DNA from: Trebonia sp.
GTDB lineage: Bacteria; Actinomycetota; Actinomycetes; Streptosporangiales; Streptosporangiaceae
DNA: 7,931 bases
NCBI GenBank assembly: GCA_030043595.1
Contig: JASHXJ010000275.1
Location: forward strand, 1 to 7,931
Direction: 5' to 3'
This document shows positions 1-5,281 of the stretch, piece by piece. Position 1 is the stretch's first letter; each line of letters opens with the position of its first letter. Made by a program: the position numbers and the translations under genes. Below the pieces are notes generated by a model. That model did no database searches. It was not told the DNA's origin and saw nothing but the letters and a program-made list of their open reading frames with translations.

Positions 1-82
1 TGTTTTCATCTATTACAACTTTTGCGGCTTCCGGAAGAACGGGCTCGGCTATGCCAAGCACTTCCTCGGGCCTATCCTGCCC
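1..82 (+). pseudogene. Fragment resembling F0F1 ATP synthase subunit a (AtpB), cut off at about base 80
   Basis: Reading from base 2, the plus strand encodes a 26-residue stretch that includes KNGLGYAKHFLGPIL. It resembles the segment of bacterial ATP synthase subunit a (the membrane proton-channel subunit) just before the conserved PLMxPIE helix, in the form seen in Acidobacteria and some Proteobacteria, where YxKHFxGP is typical. After about base 79 the similarity stops, and the frame continues as Ala/Arg-rich sequence to a stop near 190 with no further subunit-a features. The first 50 or so bases also look less GC-rich than the rest. Actinobacterial subunit a, as I recall it, lacks this KHFLGP form, so the piece is probably foreign to the neighbouring genes. 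It could be an assembly chimera at a contig edge or a true remnant. The match is short and made from memory. Confidence 0.45.
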
Positions 83-102
83 GCCCGCGCCCGTGCCGCG
101 CA

Positions 103-119
103 CCCCGCCGTCAGCGGGG
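103..119 (-). terminator. Possible hairpin terminator downstream of the CMD-family gene
   Basis: CCCCGC at 103–108 and GCGGGG at 114–119 form a perfect 6-bp GC stem around a 5-base loop. It starts about 12 bases past the stop codon of the minus-strand gene at 131. There is no T-tract, which is common for actinobacterial hairpin terminators, but it also makes the call weak in GC-rich DNA. Confidence 0.3.
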
Positions 120-130
120 ACGGACAATCA

Positions 131-778
131 CTATCCCGAACGGACCGTGCCGTCTCCCCGGTGCCCCAGGTGACTGCAGGCCAGCGGTAAGCGGAACGAC
201 TCCGGCAGCTCTGGCCGGAAGACCGCGAGGGCCAGCGCCAGCGCGCAGTAGTAGCCGACCAGCCAGGTCAGCTCGGCGAGCCTGGCCCTGCCGAGCAGCG
301 ACAGCCCCGCCGCGTAGTCGTCATCGGAGAGCGACCGGTCGCGGACCAGGGCCTGGGCCAGCCGGAAGGCGACGGCCTCGGTCTCGCTCAGCCCGCCGGG
401 CAGCCGGCCGTCGCTGATCGCGGCAAGCTGCGGCCCGGTGATGCCCGCGGTGCGGGCGGCGGGCTCGTGCGCCAGCCACTCGAAATCGCACCGCGCCCCG
501 ACCGCCACCGCGAGGATGGCCACCTCCCGCTCGCGGGCGGTCAGCGCCGCCCCGAACCGGATCGCCGCGCCGACCCGTTGCACGGCGTCCCCTACCTGCG
601 GGCTCAGCAGCATGACGGCGAACGGTCCTACCAGCCGGCCAGCGTCGTCGGTGATCGGGACCGTGCCGGCCTGGCTCGCCCGCGGACCGCCAGTGATCGC
701 GTCGTAGACGGCGCGCTGCGCCTCGTCCATCTCAGGCAGGGACATCAGCTCAAGCCGAGGCGGCGAATCGTCGAACAC
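131..778 (-). CDS. Carboxymuconolactone decarboxylase (CMD/AhpD)-family protein
   Basis: A 215-aa protein of the CMD-like alpha-helical fold. The N-terminus (LPEMDEAQRAVYDAI, about residues 14–28) and the central block LTAREREVAILAVAVGARCDFEWLAHEP (about 79–106) are typical of the family. C97, E100 and H104 sit where the conserved E-W-x-x-H motif falls. The CxxC pair of peroxidase-type AhpD is absent, because only C97 is present, so AhpD-type disulfide chemistry is unlikely. Family members include γ-carboxymuconolactone decarboxylase and many of unknown substrate, and the substrate cannot be read here. The start is GTG at 778. It has no Shine-Dalgarno but lies 8 bases after a good -10 box, which suggests a leaderless message. 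An internal ATG (codon 12) is the alternative start. The gene is monocistronic and divergent from the GNAT/VOC pair. The last 15 or so residues look like non-domain tail. Confidence 0.85.
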   Translation of the reverse strand: MFDDSPPRLELMSLPEMDEAQRAVYDAITGGPRASQAGTVPITDDAGRLVGPFAVMLLSPQVGDAVQRVGAAIRFGAALTAREREVAILAVAVGARCDFEWLAHEPAARTAGITGPQLAAISDGRLPGGLSETEAVAFRLAQALVRDRSLSDDDYAAGLSLLGRARLAELTWLVGYYCALALALAVFRPELPESFRLPLACSHLGHRGDGTVRSG

Positions 779-786
779 GGTAGCGC

Positions 787-816
787 ACTATATGCCCGGA
801 TGGCCGAGGCCATCAA
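787..816 (-). promoter_or_regulatory. Sigma-70-type promoter of the CMD-family gene, probably leaderless
   Basis: On the minus strand a -35 TTGATG (811–816) is followed after 18 bases by a -10 TATAGT (787–792). The GTG start codon begins at 778, 8 bases past the -10 box. Transcription would therefore begin at or one or two bases before the start codon, and no Shine-Dalgarno is visible there. Leaderless mRNAs of this geometry are common in actinobacteria. The elements are seen directly; their activity is inferred. Confidence 0.5.
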
Positions 817-1061
817 CGGGGCGCGGCGGCCCGGACCGGAGCATCCCCTGAGACCAGCCATAAACCACCCGTATCGGGCACCGCTGCGTGCCTGAAACGA
901 CATAGGACCCGAAAGGCAGGACAAACCAGGACAAAAAGGTGCCAGAAACATGCCTCGCGGGTCCCATGCGCGCTGCGCCGTCCCGCCCTGTGAGACGGGC
1001 GGCTGGTTTCGCCGCGGCCGGCCCGCCGCCTCACCCACACCGTCGGCGGTTTAATGAGGTC
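817..1061. other. Divergent intergenic region with a short direct repeat and a weak -10-like box
   Basis: No coding sequence is convincing in this region. CAGGACAAA occurs twice (917–925 and 927–935) with a 10-base period, within an A-rich patch unusual for the window. CCGCCC (983–988) and GGGCGG (997–1002) could form a 6-bp hairpin. TTTAAT at 1050–1055 is a possible plus-strand -10 element for the GNAT gene; its ATG would begin 6 bases past it, so a leaderless start is possible. No convincing -35 is seen. Confidence 0.35.
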
Positions 1062-1598
1062 ATGTCCGTGCCCGGGGTCAGTTTCCTGCTGCTCGACGGC
1101 AGCCAGGCGGCCGGGCGCGAAGACGAGCTGCTGGCGGTGCGCGCCGAGGTGTACGGCGATGAGGGCACGGCGGCCGCCGAGGCCGCCAGGCGGCTGCGGG
1201 TGTGGCGCCGCCAGCCGGGCTTCGTCCTCGCCGAGGCCAGGCACGGCGGCTACCTGGTCGGCTACGCCGCCGGAATGCCGCTGCGGCCATCGACTTCCTG
1301 GTGGAAGGACCTGACCACCCCGCTGCCCGCTGCCGACATCGCCGAGCATCCCGGCCGCACGTTCGCGCTCACCGAACTGCTGGTGCGCGCGGCCTGGCGG
1401 CGGCAGGGCATCGGCAGGTCTCTGCACGACCTCGTCCTGGCGGGCCGGCCGGAGGAACGGGCGACGCTCATGGTCGAGCCGGGCGCCGCCGCGGCGCAGC
1501 AGGCGTTCAGGAAGTGGGGCTGGAACCGGGTCGCGCGCACTCGGGGCTCCGGTCCCGGCTCGCCCGTCCTGGACGTGCTAATGATAGAAAAGCACTGA
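1062..1598 (+). CDS. GNAT-family N-acetyltransferase
   Basis: A 178-aa protein of the usual size for a single GNAT domain, which transfers an acetyl group from acetyl-CoA to an amine. Motif A is clear: a β-strand (LTELLVRAAW, about 103–112) leads into the RRQGIG pyrophosphate-binding loop (113–118) and the helix SLHDLVL. A typical motif-B end, AAQQAFRKWGWNRV (about 145–158), follows. GYLVGYAAGMPL (63–74) fits strands β3–β4. The substrate is unknown. The start is uncertain. ATG at 1062 has a GAGG only 2 bases upstream, but it could be leaderless from TTTAAT at 1050–1055. GTG at 1068 is in frame and has that GAGG at a good 8-base distance. The gene ends 16 bases before the VOC gene, so the two are probably cotranscribed. 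Confidence 0.85.
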   Translation: MSVPGVSFLLLDGSQAAGREDELLAVRAEVYGDEGTAAAEAARRLRVWRRQPGFVLAEARHGGYLVGYAAGMPLRPSTSWWKDLTTPLPAADIAEHPGRTFALTELLVRAAWRRQGIGRSLHDLVLAGRPEERATLMVEPGAAAAQQAFRKWGWNRVARTRGSGPGSPVLDVLMIEKH

Positions 1599-1614
1599 TC
1601 GAGAGGGGTGCGCG

Positions 1615-2139
1615 ATGCCCATCGTCGGACTTGGCCACACCGGCCTGTGGGTGACTGACCTGGCGGCCATGCGGGACTTCTACGAGCGCGTGCTCGGGCT
1701 GACCGTCACCGACGAGGACGAGGAGCAGGGCATCGTCTTCTTCAGCGCCCAGCCCGAGGTTGAGCACCACGAGTTCGTGCTGCAGCGCGGCCGCACCGCG
1801 CCACCAGGGAGCATGCTCCCGCACCAGATCTCGTGGCGTGTCGACTCGGTCGAGACGCTGCAGGCCTTCCACCACCGGTTCAAGGCCGCGGGCGTCCCGG
1901 TCCAGCAGGAGGTCACGCACGGCAACGCGTACGGGATCTACTTCTTCGACCCCGAGGGCAACCGCGGCGAGGTCTACCTGCGGATCGACCGGGACGTCCG
2001 CCAGCCGTTCCGCAAGTCGCTGAACCTGGAGCAGAGCGTGCCGGACGTGCACGCCGAGGCCGAGCGCCTGCTCGCCGACGACGGCCCCCGCTACCAGCCC
2101 GTCGCGTGGCAGCCGGTCCCCGGCTCGACGGCTGAATAA
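1615..2139 (+). CDS. VOC-family (glyoxalase / extradiol dioxygenase-like) metalloprotein
   Basis: A 174-aa protein with two βαβββ modules of the vicinal oxygen chelate fold. Module one begins LGHTGLWVTDLAAMRDFYERVLGLTV (about 6–31). Module two holds the PHQISWRV strand (about 69–76), the AFHHRFKAAGV helix and FFDPEGNRGEVYL (about 110–122). H8, H70 and E119 sit at the expected metal-ligand positions, and their spacing resembles the H-H-E facial triad of type I extradiol dioxygenases. H102 and Y109 fall near the second-shell His and Tyr of those enzymes. The activity could be ring cleavage, glyoxalase-like or resistance-type, and the substrate is unknown. A tail after about residue 123 (RQPFRKSLNLEQ...) is outside the core fold. 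A GAGAGGGG Shine-Dalgarno lies 6 bases before the ATG. It is the second gene of the GNAT–VOC pair, and its TAA stop is inside the terminator stem. Confidence 0.88.
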   Translation: MPIVGLGHTGLWVTDLAAMRDFYERVLGLTVTDEDEEQGIVFFSAQPEVEHHEFVLQRGRTAPPGSMLPHQISWRVDSVETLQAFHHRFKAAGVPVQQEVTHGNAYGIYFFDPEGNRGEVYLRIDRDVRQPFRKSLNLEQSVPDVHAEAERLLADDGPRYQPVAWQPVPGSTAE

Positions 2140-2184
2140 CGCGAAGACTTATCCGACCGCTGACCCGGATAAGTCTTCGCGTTA
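2137..2184. terminator. Bidirectional terminator: perfect 19-bp inverted repeat between convergent operons
   Basis: TAACGCGAAGACTTATCCG (2137–2155) and its exact reverse complement (2166–2184) enclose a 10-base loop. The stop codon of the plus-strand VOC gene forms the base of the left arm. The stop codon of minus-strand hypA lies 6 bases beyond the right arm. A perfect stem placed exactly between convergent genes fits termination in both directions. No long T-tract follows on either side. Confidence 0.8.
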
Positions 2185-2190
2185 ATGGCT

Positions 2191-2535
2191 CTACCCGGTG
2201 GGGGTCGCGTACCTGACTGATTCCAGGACCAGCTCGTCGCCTCCGCTCAGCTCGACGCTGGTGCTATGGCAGCGCGGGCACACCGCGAGCAGGTCCGCGG
2301 TCTCGCTCGCGGTCCCGCAGTCGCGGCAGGTGACGGTGGCCGGGACCGTGACGACCTCCACGGCGGCGCCGGCCGCTTCTGTGCCCGCGGCGACGAGGCT
2401 GAACGCCTGCGCCATGGCATCGGGATCGACGGCGTGCCGCACCCCGCAGCGCACCCGTATCCCGGCGACCGGCCGGCCGCCCGCGCGCGTCTGGACCGAC
2501 TCAAGGACGCCTTCACATAGACCGAACTCGTGCAC
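2191..2535 (-). CDS. hypA: HypA/HybF hydrogenase nickel-incorporation metallochaperone
   Basis: A 114-aa protein of normal HypA length. It starts with the family's MHE; His2 together with the N-terminal amine forms the nickel site. The zinc site is complete: C70-x2-C73 and C86-x2-C89 (TCRDCG and VCPRCHS). In known systems HypA acts with HypB in the cytoplasm to deliver Ni2+ to the large-subunit precursor after HypCDEF have inserted Fe(CN)2CO. The start is GTG (2533–2535), chosen because it gives MHE and has an AGGGGGG Shine-Dalgarno 5 bases upstream; an ATG further in would lose the nickel ligand. It is the last gene of the hydrogenase operon, 15 bases after the 91-aa gene, and is followed by the strong hairpin terminator. 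No hypB–hypF lies in the window, so these must be upstream or elsewhere. Confidence 0.95.
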   Translation of the reverse strand: MHEFGLCEGVLESVQTRAGGRPVAGIRVRCGVRHAVDPDAMAQAFSLVAAGTEAAGAAVEVVTVPATVTCRDCGTASETADLLAVCPRCHSTSVELSGGDELVLESVRYATPTG

Positions 2536-2550
2536 GTCGCCCCCCTGTCC

Positions 2551-2826
2551 TCAGGCCGCGGTAGCGGCGTGGCGGGTGGAGCGGCGCGTCATGATCTCGT
2601 CGATGACGCCCTGGATGACGGCGCCGCGGGCGTCGCGCTGCTTCTTCCTGAAGGTGTCCGCGACAGGCGAGAGCGCCTGCAGGGCCGACAGCCCCTCGCC
2701 GAGCGCGCGCCGGGTCTCCGGCGATGCCCAGATCTCGCGGGCGGTGTCCAGCGCCTGCGCGAGTCCCTTGCGGCCGTGCCGGGTGCCCACCCAGTAGCCG
2801 ACCGTGAATCCGATGAGCGCTTCCAT
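2551..2826 (-). CDS. Small YtxH-like protein of the hydrogenase operon (function unknown)
   Basis: A 91-aa protein. Its N-terminus (IGFTVGYWVGTRHGRKG, about 5–21) is glycine-rich and moderately hydrophobic. It resembles the GYxxGxxxGR start of small actinobacterial YtxH-like proteins, which is often a short membrane-interacting segment. The rest is helical and charged (AQALDTAREIWASPETRRAL, then RKKQRDARGAVIQGVIDEIMTRR). No cysteine is present and its only histidines (in TRHG and STRH) are isolated, so a metal-binding role is unlikely. It starts 5 bases after the DUF6893 stop codon and ends 15 bases before hypA, so it is probably translationally coupled and made together with the hydrogenase. 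A GGGAG lies about 11 bases before the ATG, inside the preceding microprotein gene. A membrane-tethering or scaffold role is only a guess. I am confident it is a gene, much less so about its family. Confidence 0.75.
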   Translation of the reverse strand: MEALIGFTVGYWVGTRHGRKGLAQALDTAREIWASPETRRALGEGLSALQALSPVADTFRKKQRDARGAVIQGVIDEIMTRRSTRHAATAA

Positions 2827-2831
2827 TCCGG

Positions 2832-2936
2832 CTACATCTCCCTGATTTCCAGGTAGCGCCTAATGTCCGGCAGCGAATCGATCACCACTGCCAGCACCGC
2901 CGCTATGACCGCTGCCTTGACCAGCCTGCCCAGCAT
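2832..2936 (-). CDS. DUF6893-family microprotein (34 aa), single hydrophobic segment
   Basis: A 34-aa reading frame that begins inside the 3' end of the maturation protease gene. Residues 5–19 (LVKAAVIAAVLAVVI) form a hydrophobic stretch that could span or dip into the membrane. The C-terminus, LPDIRRYLEIREM, resembles the DIxRYLxIRxM ending I associate with DUF6893 small proteins, which occur in actinobacterial group 1h hydrogenase clusters. A strong Shine-Dalgarno, AAGGAAGG, lies 9 bases before the ATG at 2934–2936, better than most in the operon. An in-frame GTG three codons upstream would be too close to that site. The stop is followed 5 bases later by the next start codon. The function is unknown; association with the membrane or with the hydrogenase complex is inference. 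Confidence 0.8.
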   Translation of the reverse strand: MLGRLVKAAVIAAVLAVVIDSLPDIRRYLEIREM

Positions 2937-3411
2937 GTTGTGCACCTTCCTTCTGCTGTTGTTCGAGGATCTCCTGCACCGCGCTGACCGCGTGCGGCAG
3001 CGCCGCCCGCACCGGGTCAGATAGCCCCATTCCCGCGCTCAGGTCGGCTGGCTCGCACGCCACGACCAGGCTGCGGCCGGGGTGGCCGCCCATCGCGGCG
3101 AGCATGGCGAAGATGGCGTCGGGCGTCAGGTCGTGCGCGTCCATGATCGCGGCGCCCGGCGCGGCGGCCGCGGGCTCGACTTCGAGCACGGTGACCGTTC
3201 CCGGCTCGTGCCCGCCCTGCGCGGCATCGAGCAAGACGAACAGGTCGCACCCGTTGAGCAGCTCATAGACCAGGTGCACGCCACGGATGCCGAAGTCGGC
3301 GATCTCGACGCCCTCCGGCCACGGCCGCTGCGCCAGCAGCCGGGCCACCTCGACGCCGAATGCGTCGTCCCGCAGGAAGACATTGCCGACGCCCGCGACT
3401 AGGGTCCGCAT
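2860..3411 (-). CDS. HyaD/HupD-type [NiFe] hydrogenase maturation endopeptidase (peptidase family M52)
   Basis: A 183-aa protein. M52 proteases cut the C-terminal tail from the hydrogenase large subunit once nickel is in place. The N-terminal LVAGVGNVFLRDDAFGVEVA (4–23) is the family signature. D16, D62 (in LLDAAQGG) and H93 (in MDAHDL) line up with the nickel-sensing residues E16, D62 and H93 of E. coli HybD, with Asp replacing Glu at 16. The substrate here is presumably HhyL. The core fold ends near EILEQQQKE (about residue 155). The last 28 or so residues are Gly/Ser/Ala/His-rich (AGQGSGHSGGAGSGDR) and overlap the DUF6893 gene by 77 bases, so this tail is probably a by-product of the overlap. 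The start ATG at 3409–3411 overlaps the end of the 416-aa gene by 13 bases, with a GAGG 7 bases upstream. Confidence 0.93.
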   Translation of the reverse strand: MRTLVAGVGNVFLRDDAFGVEVARLLAQRPWPEGVEIADFGIRGVHLVYELLNGCDLFVLLDAAQGGHEPGTVTVLEVEPAAAAPGAAIMDAHDLTPDAIFAMLAAMGGHPGRSLVVACEPADLSAGMGLSDPVRAALPHAVSAVQEILEQQQKEGAQHAGQAGQGSGHSGGAGSGDRFAAGH

Positions 3412-4649
3412 GGCTCGACCTCATCCGGCGCGAAATACAGGAAGCGGCCGTGCGCGGACCGCAGGTCCTCGTCGGGGTCGTCGGCGAGCGACACCGCGAG
3501 GTAGGCGGCGTCGTCGACGTCCGTGAGGACCGCTTCGACGATCGCGGTGCGGCCGGCGAGGAACATGTCCTGCGCGTCCGCTCGGCGCACGCCGGGCCGC
3601 AGCGTCACCAGGCTGCCGCGGGCGATCCGCTGGCCGACCACGACGACGGCGTCGGTGGCGGGCGAGACCGACGCGTCCTGCTCCGGATCCCACCAGGGGA
3701 CTTCAGGCCGGGCGACGGCGCGGATGGTGCCGTGCAGTTGCTCCATGGTGGGCGCGTCCATCGCCTCGACCCGGTCGATCAGCGCCGCCGCCCGCGCGTC
3801 GGTCGCGCGCGCCGCGTCCTTTTCCGCGTCGGTGAGGGCGAGCGTGCGCAGGGTGAGGATCTCGTCGATCTCGGTGCCGTCGAACAGCTCTCCCGGGCTT
3901 TGCGCCGCCAGTTCGGGGTGGTCGGGCAGGATGATCGGCGAGGCCAGCATGACGTCGCGGCAGCCCGGTGGCCCCGCGAGCACGGGCCAGACACCGATGT
4001 TCTCGCAGGCGGCCACCTCCCCCAGGGCCCACTCCGGCGGGTCAGTCATCGAGACGAACGCGGCTCCGGAGATGGTGATGATCATGTGCACCGCCACCAG
4101 CGCGGAGGGAAGCGCCTGGTCCCGTGTCACGGGTCCGGTCGCCGCGTTCGTCTGGTTCGTGATGCCAACGGTCAGCCGCGCTGCCTGCCAGGGACCAGGC
4201 AGCGGGGTCGCGTGCACAAACACGGACCCGGCCAGCCGTTCACGGCGGCGGACGACGAGCGTGCCGGTGCTCGTCTCGTGCTCCTCGCCGCCCGGTATCA
4301 CGAACTCCCTGGTGAACCCCTCGCCGAGCAGCCTGGGGCTGGTCACGATCACAGGGATCTCCCGCTCGACCGCTTCGTCCCAGACCGAGGGTGCGGGATC
4401 CTCGGTGCGGCGCCGCTGCACCTGGAGGAAGCGGACGGTCACCTCGACCGTCGGCTGGCCGGCATGCGTGAACACGCACTCGGCCCTGGTCATCGATTTC
4501 TCGGAAGGATCCGCCACGGCGTAGTCCGGGGGCATCAGCACCCCGAACTGCCAGCGGCTGCGGTTCTTCTGGGCGGAGGCGCGGTACGGGTACAGCACGT
4601 AGCCCTCGTACAGGACGGCGTCCGCGACCTGCCGCACGTCGAAGCTCAT
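3399..4649 (-). CDS. Conserved 416-aa protein of group 1h hydrogenase operons, function unknown
   Basis: A 416-aa soluble protein with no signal peptide and no clear enzyme motif. The N-terminus is ADAVLYEGYVLYPYRASAQK (9–28), then WQFGVLMPP. The middle (about 90–330) has alternating β-rich and Ala/Glu-rich helical stretches. Residues 333–416 look like a small β-barrel (ARGSLVTLRPG, DMFLAGRTAIVEAV, YLAVSLADDPDEDL, ending FLYFAPDEVEP), which I infer to be SH3-like. Proteins with this start and ending accompany actinobacterial group 1h hydrogenases, but I know no assigned role. The start is the ATG at 4647–4649. It forms an ATGA overlap with the stop of the DUF6084 gene and has a perfect AAGGAGG 10 bases upstream. 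The reading frame stays open further upstream, to about 5402, but that part is antiphase to DUF6084 and is not coding. An assembly or scaffolding factor is plausible but unproven. Confidence 0.85.
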   Translation of the reverse strand: MSFDVRQVADAVLYEGYVLYPYRASAQKNRSRWQFGVLMPPDYAVADPSEKSMTRAECVFTHAGQPTVEVTVRFLQVQRRRTEDPAPSVWDEAVEREIPVIVTSPRLLGEGFTREFVIPGGEEHETSTGTLVVRRRERLAGSVFVHATPLPGPWQAARLTVGITNQTNAATGPVTRDQALPSALVAVHMIITISGAAFVSMTDPPEWALGEVAACENIGVWPVLAGPPGCRDVMLASPIILPDHPELAAQSPGELFDGTEIDEILTLRTLALTDAEKDAARATDARAAALIDRVEAMDAPTMEQLHGTIRAVARPEVPWWDPEQDASVSPATDAVVVVGQRIARGSLVTLRPGVRRADAQDMFLAGRTAIVEAVLTDVDDAAYLAVSLADDPDEDLRSAHGRFLYFAPDEVEPCGP

Positions 4650-5281
4650 GGTTCGCCGACCTCCTTGAGCAGCGCGGCCAGCGTGGCGTCCCAGGTCGGG
4701 AGGGCTCGTTCGGACTTGAACGCCGAGAGCGCGTCGAGGGTCTCCCGGCTGCAGCGCAGCCACGCGCTGCCCGGGAAGTGCATGTCGACGACCTCGCGCC
4801 AGACGCTGACCGGCATCCGGTAGGTGGCCTCGCAGCTCCACGGGATCAGCTCCACGCTGAACCCGTCGCCCCGGGCGAGGAAGACCGTGCCGCTGAACAG
4901 CAGGAGCAGCGGGATCGTGCCGTCGTCCAGCGCCTGCAGGTAGCGGGCGGAGGCGACCTCGAGGTCGTAGGTGCACGGCACCTGCAGGTCGACCTCGGTT
5001 AGTGACCTGAACCCGGGCACCATGGTGGACACCATGGCGAGCTGGATCGGCTTGACCGTCTCCGCCCAGCGTGAGGTGTCGCCGAACAGGTCGTTCAGCC
5101 GCCGCGCCTCGGCCGCGGAGTACCTGCGGCGGTGCGGCTCGACGCGGATCTGGCAGCGCAGCGCGATCGCGTGCACCCGTACGCCGGTGCTCTCGGTGAT
5201 GGTCACGGTGAAGGTCAGCGTCGGCGTCGCGGCGTACCGCGTCGCGACCGCCTCCGCGCAGGCGAATGCCAGGTCCGCCAT
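4646..5281 (-). CDS. DUF6084-family protein of the hydrogenase operon
   Basis: A 211-aa protein matching the DUF6084 pattern: AATPTLTFTVTITES (about 17–31), VHAIALRCQIRVEPHRRRYS, a VPGFRSLTEVDLQVPCTYDLEV block, then IPLLLLFSGTVFLARG and RMPVSVWREVVDMHFPGSAWLR. It is probably a mainly β-rich soluble protein; no signal peptide, membrane span or CxxC is seen. The role is unknown. The family is found in actinobacterial high-affinity hydrogenase operons beside DUF5947, which suggests it helps maturation or forms part of the complex. The ATG directly follows the TAG of DUF5947 with no gap, and GGGAGG lies 5 bases upstream. The last four bases overlap the start of the 416-aa gene. The family name comes from memory of its sequence and context. 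Confidence 0.87.
   Translation of the reverse strand: MADLAFACAEAVATRYAATPTLTFTVTITESTGVRVHAIALRCQIRVEPHRRRYSAAEARRLNDLFGDTSRWAETVKPIQLAMVSTMVPGFRSLTEVDLQVPCTYDLEVASARYLQALDDGTIPLLLLFSGTVFLARGDGFSVELIPWSCEATYRMPVSVWREVVDMHFPGSAWLRCSRETLDALSAFKSERALPTWDATLAALLKEVGEP

Noticed and set aside
983..1002. CCGCCC/GGGCGG hairpin in the divergent region as a terminator
   Set aside because: A 6-bp stem with an 8-base loop and no T-tract is expected by chance in such GC-rich DNA, and no gene ends there.
745..1038. Small minus-strand coding frame upstream of the CMD gene
   Set aside because: It overlaps the CMD start and its promoter, shows no family resemblance and has no convincing ribosome binding site.
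813..1427. Minus-strand open frame of 204 codons opposite the GNAT gene
   Set aside because: The GNAT motifs on the plus strand explain the region; the antisense product has no recognisable features.
3360..4823. Long plus-strand open frame (487 codons) opposite the hydrogenase operon
   Set aside because: Its product is rich in Gly, Arg, Asp and His without any family pattern; it is a high-GC antisense shadow of the 416-aa gene.
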